A stretch of DNA of 18,453 nucleotides from a bacterium (GTDB taxonomy: Bacteria; Lindowbacteria; 2-12-FULL-62-27): contig JACQOF010000070.1 of the NCBI GenBank assembly GCA_016202645.1, forward strand, positions 1-18,453, read 5' to 3'. Below the pieces are notes generated by a model. That model did not search any database. It worked only from the letters and a program-made list of their open reading frames with translations, and had not been told where the DNA came from. Shown here piece after piece: positions 12,589 through 18,453 of the stretch. The first letter of the stretch is position 1, and each line of letters starts with the position of its first letter. A program made the position numbers and the translations under genes.

Positions 12589-13809
12589 CTATTCTTCGTC
12601 GAGGTCGGTCGCTTCCGCCGCCGCTGTTTTTGAGGAGGCAGCAGGGGAAGGCTCCTCGCGCGGGGGAAGAAGATGGGTGGGGACGAAGGCCATGGATGCG
12701 ATGAGCGTCGGGATCACGGCGCTGCCGATCACCACCGCCACCAGAAATGAGTATTGCTGCCGGGTGACGATGCCGTGCGACAAACCGTAGAGAGCGGAGA
12801 TCGTCCCGAAGGTCAGACCCGTCGACATCAGGAGCGTATAGTACCAGCGCTCGTTTCGTTCCTTTCGAAACATCCCGATCACCGGATACAAACCAAATAT
12901 TTTCGACGCGACCTTGCCGGCCAGGAGCAGTCCGAAGACCATGGGCGCGGTGAGGAGGGCCGGGATAGACACGAGAGAGCCGGCGCGGAGGAAGTAGAAG
13001 GGCGTGAGAAATCCGACCGTGAGAGTCCTGAGCCGCCGGATGAAAAACGTGTCCCGGGCGGCTGATCCCGCCAGCAGCATCCCGCAGATGTAAGCGGGCA
13101 GGACGGCTTCATTGCCAGACCACAGGGCGAGCGCGCCCAGTCCGCAGAGGACAAACACAATCCACTTGGTGCGGATCGCCGCCGTCTTGTGCCCGTACGC
13201 GGCCGTCAATTTGGCCGTCACGGCCGGAAGGAGAATGAAGGCCAGAATGCATCCGACGCCGAAAATCAGGGTCCTGTGGGTAAATGGCGCAAACAGAAAT
13301 CCCAGCGCAAGCACCGTTCCGAGATCATTGACGAAACAGGCGCCGAGAATGCCTTTGCCGAATTCCGTGCGGTTGAATCCCGTTTCGAGCATCACGGCGT
13401 AGACGACGGCCATCGAGGTGGTCGATAGAGCGATGCCGGCAAGCCAGCTGGCTTGGGGATCCCAGTTCAGCAGGTATCGGGCGACCGCCGCGCAGCCGAG
13501 GAATGGCGCAAAAAACCCGACCAGCCCGACGAAGGTGACTTCCCTCCATTTGGCCCGCATGACCTCCGGCTCCAGTTCCGCGCCGGCCAGGAACGTCAGG
13601 AGCACCGCGCCCATCGCGGCCAGAAACCGGAGCCACGGCTCCTCCGCGCCCATCGATCCGGATCCCCACGCCGATTCGATGACAGCCACCGCCGCCGCGC
13701 CGATGCAGATTTCGAGAAGTGCGGATGACAGGCGCAAATGTTTTGCGAGAATGGTCGACCCGATGGCCAGCGCCATCCAAAGCGCCGCCGTGGTGAAAGC
13801 GGATTCCAT
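12589..13809 (-). CDS. Cation/proton antiporter (CPA family, Na+/H+ exchanger domain)
   Basis: This 406-residue polytopic inner-membrane transporter has hydrophobic helices along nearly the whole length to about residue 375, then a charged cytoplasmic tail rich in Ala/Glu. Family landmarks are the early 'LLEICIGAAAVAVIESAW' segment, 'LTFLAGAELEPEVMRAKWRE' (about 71-90, typical of CPA2/KefB-like proteins) and the core 'GACFVNDLGTVLALG' with N161-D162. An ND pair, rather than DD, is usually associated with electroneutral exchange in CPA proteins. There is no TrkA-N/RCK regulatory domain, so it is shorter than KefB/KefC. Ion specificity (Na+, K+) is unknown. It is transcribed divergently from the CDF transporter, from a TTGACA-containing region with a 12-bp palindrome. 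The ribosome-binding site before ATG 13809 is weak. Confidence 0.9.
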   Translation of the reverse strand: MESAFTTAALWMALAIGSTILAKHLRLSSALLEICIGAAAVAVIESAWGSGSMGAEEPWLRFLAAMGAVLLTFLAGAELEPEVMRAKWREVTFVGLVGFFAPFLGCAAVARYLLNWDPQASWLAGIALSTTSMAVVYAVMLETGFNRTEFGKGILGACFVNDLGTVLALGFLFAPFTHRTLIFGVGCILAFILLPAVTAKLTAAYGHKTAAIRTKWIVFVLCGLGALALWSGNEAVLPAYICGMLLAGSAARDTFFIRRLRTLTVGFLTPFYFLRAGSLVSIPALLTAPMVFGLLLAGKVASKIFGLYPVIGMFRKERNERWYYTLLMSTGLTFGTISALYGLSHGIVTRQQYSFLVAVVIGSAVIPTLIASMAFVPTHLLPPREEPSPAASSKTAAAEATDLDEE

Positions 13810-13821
13810 TTGTGCTGTCTG

Positions 13822-13851
13822 TCCTTACCAACGCGTTGGAGGGTCTGTCAA
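13822..13851 (-). promoter_or_regulatory. Candidate promoter with 12-bp palindromic operator for the antiporter
   Basis: On the minus strand TTGACA (13851-13846) is a perfect -35 box, with a weak -10 candidate TAAGGA (13827-13822) 18 nt downstream. The spacer holds the perfect 12-bp palindrome CCAACGCGTTGG (13828-13839). A repressor bound there would block the promoter and could also affect the divergent CDF operon starting at 13904. The palindrome and -35 are certain; the promoter reading is tentative because the -10 is poor. Confidence 0.45.
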
Positions 13852-13903
13852 GAAACAATCCCGGGGGCTGGTCACGGGAGGATCGCCAAGGAATAATTGG
13901 AGG

Positions 13904-14800
13904 ATGACCAACGATTCATCCGGCAAGACCGCGCCGGGCGTCTTCAGGACGGTTGCCTTTCTCATCGGTTACAGCGCGCTTCTGGCCGCCGCCAAGTTCT
14001 GGCTGGGCGACCGGGTCGGCTCCGCGGCCGTCGTCTCGGACGGCTGGAACAACTTCGCCGATCTTTTCTATTCCATTCTTCTCGGATTGGGATTCTACGT
14101 CGCGCAGCAGCCCGCCGATGACTCCCATCCCCACGGGCACCGGCGATTCGAGTCGATCGTCGGACTGGCCGTCGGACTTGTCATCCTTGCGACCGGCATC
14201 CACATCCTCGCCGAATGCCGCCGGCGACTGCTCGCGCCGGTGCCGCCCTCTCCCAGTCTCGCGGCGATTGCGGTCCTCACGGTTTTCATGCTTTCCAAAA
14301 TATGGGTCGGCGCATTCTGCCGCCGCGCCGCCGCGCGCCTCCGCCGGCCGGTCCTCGACGCGGTCGGCCGCGACCAGCAGATGGATGTCTTCGCAACGCT
14401 GTCGGCGATGGCCGGCTACGGCGGCGGCGCCTGGAGCGCGCCGGCGTTCGACCCGGTTTTTGGCGGCGTGATTTCACTCTGGGTGTTCAAGGTCGGCGGC
14501 GAGACTGTCCTCGAACACGTCCATCAGCTCACGGGCCGGTCGGCCCCCCCGGACATTCTCGCCGCCGTCGCGCGCGCGGTCGACGAAAGCCCGCTCCTAT
14601 TTGGCATGAACGACCTCCGGACCCACCACGTCGGGCCGGAATATCAGGTCTCGCTCAATGTCTACGCGGACAAGACTCTCACGCTGGAGGCGGTCCACGC
14701 GGCGGAGGAGGATTTGAAATCGCGCCTTCTGGACATCCCGGGCGTCGCGGCGGCGTTTATTCACATCGAGCCGCATGATACACCGGTCAAAGATCGATGA
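13904..14800 (+). CDS. Cation diffusion facilitator (CDF) metal exporter
   Basis: This 298-residue inner-membrane antiporter exports divalent metal ions in exchange for protons. There are about six hydrophobic helices (roughly 12-210) and a C-terminal cytoplasmic metallochaperone-like domain (about 215-295, 'VGPEYQVSLNVYADKTLTLE'). The likely transport site is D46/N50 in 'VVSDGWNNFADLF' plus D157/D161 in 'GRDQQMDVFATL'. 'SHPHGHRRFESI' is the family's conserved loop. A DGxNNxxD helix-2 motif with Asp at helix 5 is, from memory, like manganese-type CDFs such as Bacillus MneP rather than zinc exporters with His. The start is ATG 13904; AAGGA is at 13888, while GGAGG directly abuts the ATG and is too close. 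Its stop overlaps nrfH by ATGA. Confidence 0.92.
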   Translation: MTNDSSGKTAPGVFRTVAFLIGYSALLAAAKFWLGDRVGSAAVVSDGWNNFADLFYSILLGLGFYVAQQPADDSHPHGHRRFESIVGLAVGLVILATGIHILAECRRRLLAPVPPSPSLAAIAVLTVFMLSKIWVGAFCRRAAARLRRPVLDAVGRDQQMDVFATLSAMAGYGGGAWSAPAFDPVFGGVISLWVFKVGGETVLEHVHQLTGRSAPPDILAAVARAVDESPLLFGMNDLRTHHVGPEYQVSLNVYADKTLTLEAVHAAEEDLKSRLLDIPGVAAAFIHIEPHDTPVKDR

Positions 14801-15246
14801 GCCGGCCGGTCCTCATGATTTTTCTGGGCGTTCTCGCGGGCGCCACGGCCGGGATCGGCGGGTACACGTTTGTTTACGCCAAAGGCTATTCATACCTCAC
14901 CGACAACCCGGCGGCCTGCGCGAACTGCCACGTCATGCGGGACCATCTGGATGGCTGGATCAAGTCCAGTCATCGGTCTGCGGCCGTTTGCAACGATTGC
15001 CATACGCCGGCGGGGTTCGCCGGAAAATACGCGGTCAAGGCCTCGAACGGGTTCTGGCATTCCTTCGCCTTCACGACCGGCCGGTTTCATGAGCCGATTC
15101 GGATCAAGGAACGAAACCGGCGGGTGCTCGAAGAATCCTGCCGCCGGTGCCACGCCGATATCGTGGAGGCGCTTGACGGCCCGCATCGCGGAACCGAACA
15201 TATTCTGTGCGTCAAATGCCATGCGGGGGTCGGGCATGAGAAATGA
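14797..15246 (+). CDS. nrfH: NrfH, tetrahaem quinol dehydrogenase of nitrite reductase
   Basis: This 149-residue NapC/NirT-family cytochrome oxidises membrane quinol and delivers electrons to NrfA. It has an N-terminal signal-anchor helix (about 4-28), then four haem-binding motifs: CANCH (41-45), CNDCH (65-69), CRRCH (115-119) and CVKCH (138-142). The first is followed by M47, the CxxCHxM arrangement that distinguishes NrfH. Length is typical (about 150-160). The start ATG 14797 overlaps the CDF stop in ATGA, and no independent ribosome-binding site is seen, so translation depends on the upstream gene. nrfA follows after 27 nt, the canonical nrfHA order. Periplasmic side, with the anchor in the inner membrane. 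Confidence 0.96.
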   Translation: MSRPVLMIFLGVLAGATAGIGGYTFVYAKGYSYLTDNPAACANCHVMRDHLDGWIKSSHRSAAVCNDCHTPAGFAGKYAVKASNGFWHSFAFTTGRFHEPIRIKERNRRVLEESCRRCHADIVEALDGPHRGTEHILCVKCHAGVGHEK

Positions 15247-15273
15247 CAGAGAGGGAGACAAGTAGGGTCCCAT

Positions 15274-16671
15274 ATGAATCCATCCAATACTGACAATCGA
15301 CCGCCCCGCCGGGAACGCTCGGCCATGTTCTGGATGCTTACCGTCGCCGCGTCCGCCGCTCTCGCCGCCGCGCTTACGGCGTTTCTGGTCAATATATTCG
15401 AACGCAAGCAGGAGGCGAAGAATCCGTTCTACCGCGTGGTGGAACTGACCGACGAGACGGTCGATCCGGAAGTCTGGGGGAAAAATTTTCCGATGCAGTA
15501 CGACGGCTACCGGAAAACCGTCGATCAGGTCCGGACGCGCTTTGGCGGCAGTGAGGCGGTGCCCCGCACGCCCGGACAGGTCGATCCGCGGTCGGTGGTG
15601 GCGCAGTCGAAGCTGGAGGAGGACCCGCGCCTGAAAAAAATGTGGGCAGGGTACGCGTTTTCGATCGATTTCCGCGAGGAGCGCGGACATGCCTACATGT
15701 TCCTGGACCAGATCTACACGGAACGGCAGAAAGTGAAACAGCCCGGGACCTGCATCCACTGCCACGCCTCCATGTACGTGCCGTACAAAACAGCCGGGGG
15801 CGGCGATCTCATCAAGGGATTTGAGAAAGTCAATCAGATGCCGTACGCCGAGGCCATGAAACTCGCGGCTCACCCCGTCGCCTGCATCGACTGCCACGAT
15901 CCGAAAACCCTCCAGCTTCGCGTCACCCGCCCCGGATTCATCGAGGGAATGCGGGCCTACAAGGCGTCGCAGGGGATCAAAGAGTATGACGTGAACGCCA
16001 TGGCCACCCGCCAGGAAATGCGGACCTTCGTGTGCGGACAGTGCCACGTCGAATACTATTTCAAAGGCCCCGAAAAACGGCTGGTCTATCCATGGTCGAA
16101 GGGCCTCAAGGTCGACGACATCATGGCCTATTACGAGGAGATCGGATTCAAGGACTGGACGCACAAAACGAGCGGCGCGGACGTGCTCAAGGCCCAGCAT
16201 CCGGAATTCGAGATGTGGAACCAGGGCATTCACGCGCGGTCGGGCGTCGCCTGCGCCGATTGCCACATGCCCTATAAACGCGAAGGCGCCATGAAAATCA
16301 GCGACCATCACGTCCGCAGCCCCATCCTCAACATCAACCGCGCCTGTCAGACCTGCCACAAATGGCCGGAGGAGGAACTGAAGGACCGGGTTGAGCATAT
16401 CCAGGAACGGACATTCCGGCTCCGCAATATCGCCATGGACGCGCTGATGGATTTGATCGACGACATCAAACGCGATTCGGACGCGGCCGGGCCGGCGCCG
16501 GCGTTGGCGGCGGCGCGCGGGCATCAACGCCGCGCCCAGTTCTACCTTGATTTCGTCGAGGCTGAAAACTCAACCGGATTTCATGCGCCACAGGAGGCCG
16601 CCCGGATTCTCGGCGAGTCGATCAACTTTTCCAGAATGGGACAAAATGCGCTCCGAAACTCAAATCCGTAG
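15274..16671 (+). CDS. nrfA: NrfA, pentahaem ammonia-forming nitrite reductase (CxxCH type)
   Basis: This periplasmic enzyme reduces nitrite to ammonium with six electrons. It has 465 residues. An N-terminal hydrophobic segment (about 18-41) may be an uncleaved anchor or signal. There are five haem motifs: CIHCH (160-164), CIDCH (204-208), CGQCH (254-258), CADCH (327-331) and CQTCH (358-362). The first, catalytic haem site has His where E. coli-type NrfA has Lys (CxxCK). CxxCH NrfA proteins are a known, less studied branch. Other signatures are intact: '[18 protein letters not shown]' for the calcium/active-site region, '[20 protein letters not shown]' and '[10 protein letters not shown]'. 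TAGGG (15263-15267) precedes ATG 15274. The 3' end overlaps the phosphoketolase start by 26 nt. Confidence 0.95.
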   Translation: MNPSNTDNRPPRRERSAMFWMLTVAASAALAAALTAFLVNIFERKQEAKNPFYRVVELTDETVDPEVWGKNFPMQYDGYRKTVDQVRTRFGGSEAVPRTPGQVDPRSVVAQSKLEEDPRLKKMWAGYAFSIDFREERGHAYMFLDQIYTERQKVKQPGTCIHCHASMYVPYKTAGGGDLIKGFEKVNQMPYAEAMKLAAHPVACIDCHDPKTLQLRVTRPGFIEGMRAYKASQGIKEYDVNAMATRQEMRTFVCGQCHVEYYFKGPEKRLVYPWSKGLKVDDIMAYYEEIGFKDWTHKTSGADVLKAQHPEFEMWNQGIHARSGVACADCHMPYKREGAMKISDHHVRSPILNINRACQTCHKWPEEELKDRVEHIQERTFRLRNIAMDALMDLIDDIKRDSDAAGPAPALAAARGHQRRAQFYLDFVEAENSTGFHAPQEAARILGESINFSRMGQNALRNSNP

Positions 16672-18453
16672 GGCCGCGCCGGTGGGGACCGCGGACTTGC
16701 TCAAAAAGATGGACGCCTACTGGCGCGCCGCGAATTTTCTCTCCGTGGGGCAGATCTATCTCTACGATAATCCCCTGCTCCGGGCGCCCCTCAAACGCGA
16801 ACACATCAAGCCCCGCCTCCTCGGCCACTGGGGCACCACGCCCGGATTGAATTTTATTTACGTTCATCTCAATCGCATCATCCGGGAACGCGGCCTCGAC
16901 ATGATCTACATCACCGGCCCCGGGCACGGCGGGCCCGGCATCGTGGCGAACGCCTACCTCGAGGGAACCTACAGCGAGGTCTATCCGGAGATATCGCGGG
17001 ACGAGGCCGGCATGAAACGGCTCTTCAAGCAATTTTCCTTTCCGGGCGGGATTCCAAGTCACGTGGCGCCGGAAACGCCGGGATCCATCCACGAAGGCGG
17101 CGAGCTTGGCTATGCGCTCGTCCACGCCTTCGGGGCCGCATTCGATAATCCCGATCTTCTCGTCGCCTGCGTCGTCGGAGACGGCGAGGCCGAGACCGGG
17201 CCGCTGGCGACGAGCTGGCACTCGAATAAATTTCTGAACCCGGCGCGGGATGGAGCTGTCCTGCCGATCCTTCACCTGAACGGCTACAAAATCGCCGGTC
17301 CGACGGTGCTGGGCCGGATGCCGCATGACGAGCTGGAGTCCCTCTTCATCGGATACGGCTATCGTCCCTATTTTGTCGAAGGCAGTGATCCCGCCGCGAT
17401 GCACCGGATCATGGCGGCGGCGCTCGACGCCGCTGCATCCGAAATCCGGAAAATCCAGACGGACGCGAGAACCCGGGGATTCACCAAACGCCCCCGCTGG
17501 CCCATGATCGTGCTTCGCACGCCGAAAGGCTGGACCGGCCCGAAGGAGGTGGATGGAAAACCTGTTGAGAACACATTTCGGTCGCATCAGGTGCCGATGG
17601 GCGACATGGACAGGCCGGAGCACGTCCGGATTCTTGAAAGATGGATGAGAAGTTACCGCCCGGAGGAACTTTTTGACCGGCGCGGACGCTTGATCCCGGA
17701 GCTGGCCGCGCTGGCGCCGCGCGGCGCGCGCCGGATGAGCGCCAATCCCCACGCCAACGGCGGCATCCTCCTGCGCGATCTAAAGATGCCCGATTTTCGA
17801 AAGTATGCCGTCGCCGTTCCGAAGCCGGGCGGCGTGGAGGCCGAGGCGGCGCGCCTCCAGGGGCGGTTTTTGCGCGATGTCCTGAAACAAAATCCGAAAA
17901 CGTTCCGCGTCTTCGGCCCGGACGAAACCGCGTCCAACCGCTGGACGGCGGTCTTCGACGTCAGCGACCGCTGTTCCACCGCGGAAATTCTGAAGACCGA
18001 TGACCACGTTTCACCCGACGGCCGCGTCATGGAGGTTTTGAGCGAGCACATGTGCCAGGGCTGGCTGGAAGGGTATCTTCTGACCGGCCGCCACGGATTT
18101 TTTAATTGCTACGAGGCCTTCATCCACATCATCGACTCCATGTTCAACCAGCACGCCAAATGGCTGAAAACCACCCGGCACATCCCCTGGCGCCGGCCCA
18201 TCGCCTCGCTCAATTATTTTCTGACGTCGCACGTGTGGCGGCAGGACCACAATGGATTCAGCCACCAGGACCCGGGGTTCATCGATCACGTGGTCAACAA
18301 GAAGGCCGAGGTCGTTCGGGTGTATCTCCCGCCCGACGCCAACACCCTGCTGTCCGTCACCGACCACTGCCTGCGAAGCCGGAGTTACGTCAACGTCATC
18401 GTCGCCGGCAAACAGTCCGCGCCCCAGTGGCTCGACAGGAATGCCGCCGTCAA
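16646..18453 (+). CDS. xfp: Xylulose-5-phosphate/fructose-6-phosphate phosphoketolase (3' end beyond window)
   Basis: This TPP-dependent cytosolic enzyme splits xylulose-5-P (and often fructose-6-P) with phosphate to acetyl-phosphate plus an aldose phosphate. The first 602 of about 790-800 residues are present, in frame to the window edge. Visible signatures are '[20 protein letters not shown]' (22-41), '[20 protein letters not shown]' (58-77), '[10 protein letters not shown]' (89-98) and '[20 protein letters not shown]' (132-151). The TPP/Mg motif is '[20 protein letters not shown]' (176-195). Later blocks are 'PDETASNRW', '[20 protein letters not shown]' and '[20 protein letters not shown]'. 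ATG 16646 lies inside the nrfA 3' end with GGGA just upstream, giving a 26-nt overlap. No acetate kinase gene is visible; it could follow downstream. Confidence 0.96.
   Translation, partial: MRSETQIRRAAPVGTADLLKKMDAYWRAANFLSVGQIYLYDNPLLRAPLKREHIKPRLLGHWGTTPGLNFIYVHLNRIIRERGLDMIYITGPGHGGPGIVANAYLEGTYSEVYPEISRDEAGMKRLFKQFSFPGGIPSHVAPETPGSIHEGGELGYALVHAFGAAFDNPDLLVACVVGDGEAETGPLATSWHSNKFLNPARDGAVLPILHLNGYKIAGPTVLGRMPHDELESLFIGYGYRPYFVEGSDPAAMHRIMAAALDAAASEIRKIQTDARTRGFTKRPRWPMIVLRTPKGWTGPKEVDGKPVENTFRSHQVPMGDMDRPEHVRILERWMRSYRPEELFDRRGRLIPELAALAPRGARRMSANPHANGGILLRDLKMPDFRKYAVAVPKPGGVEAEAARLQGRFLRDVLKQNPKTFRVFGPDETASNRWTAVFDVSDRCSTAEILKTDDHVSPDGRVMEVLSEHMCQGWLEGYLLTGRHGFFNCYEAFIHIIDSMFNQHAKWLKTTRHIPWRRPIASLNYFLTSHVWRQDHNGFSHQDPGFIDHVVNKKAEVVRVYLPPDANTLLSVTDHCLRSRSYVNVIVAGKQSAPQWLDRNAAV

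Noticed and set aside
13418-13903. Long N-terminal extension of the CDF transporter
   Set aside because: It would lie opposite the antiporter gene and its promoter, shows no homology features, and the CDF family normally starts near ATG 13904.
14890-16527. 545-residue minus-strand open frame opposite nrfH/nrfA
   Set aside because: It is antisense to two genes with intact haem motifs, the composition is that of a high-GC shadow frame, and there are no recognisable motifs or ribosome-binding site.

Overview
The window is GC-rich bacterial DNA with densely packed genes. It looks chromosomal: there are no phage, transposase or plasmid genes. The organism is probably a motile, Gram-negative-type bacterium capable of anaerobic nitrite ammonification. 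The evidence is an H+/Na+-type flagellar stator pair behind a sigma-28-like promoter, a multihaem c-type cytochrome pair (NrfH/NrfA), two lipobox-bearing thioredoxin-like lipoproteins, and an OmpA-type peptidoglycan-binding domain. I cannot assign a phylum. One possible clue is a tRNA-Arg with anticodon GCG, since most bacteria use ACG for this codon box.

Layout. (1) 1-750: a Phd-like antitoxin and PIN-domain toxin operon, with an inverted repeat placed inside its own promoter. (2) 763-835: tRNA-Arg(GCG) on the minus strand, followed by short palindromic repeats. (3) 1007-5689, plus strand: a molybdenum hydroxylase operon made of an XdhC/CoxI chaperone, the molybdopterin subunit, the [2Fe-2S] subunit and the FAD subunit. 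Two of its junctions carry long inverted tandem-repeat hairpins. (4) 5795-9948, minus strand: a HEAT-repeat/methyltransferase fusion, a second RNA methyltransferase, then motA and motB. (5) 10015-12259, plus strand: an RluA-type pseudouridine synthase and two thioredoxin-like lipoproteins. (6) 12294-12577: an 11-bp tandem array, a 15-bp perfect hairpin, tRNA-Arg(UCU) and a REP-like nested palindrome. (7) 12589-13809, minus strand: a cation/proton antiporter. Diverging from it on the plus strand is an apparent operon of a CDF metal exporter, nrfH, nrfA and phosphoketolase, the last cut off by the window edge.

How the genes work together. The xdh-type genes form one coherent enzyme plus its maturation factor. 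NrfH passes quinol electrons to NrfA for six-electron nitrite reduction. The two methyltransferases and the pseudouridine synthase form an RNA-modification neighbourhood around a divergent promoter region. MotA and MotB form the torque-generating stator, and a sigma-28-like promoter ties them to the flagellar regulon.

I see no obvious new multi-gene defence or metabolic system. The most unusual signal is non-coding. Several gene junctions hold arrays of short tandem units followed, after a loop of about 30-40 nt, by the same units inverted. The unit sequences are unrelated from site to site, yet the geometry is similar, with a 39-nt loop at two sites. At one site a start codon lies in the loop, and at another a ribosome-binding site abuts the stem.
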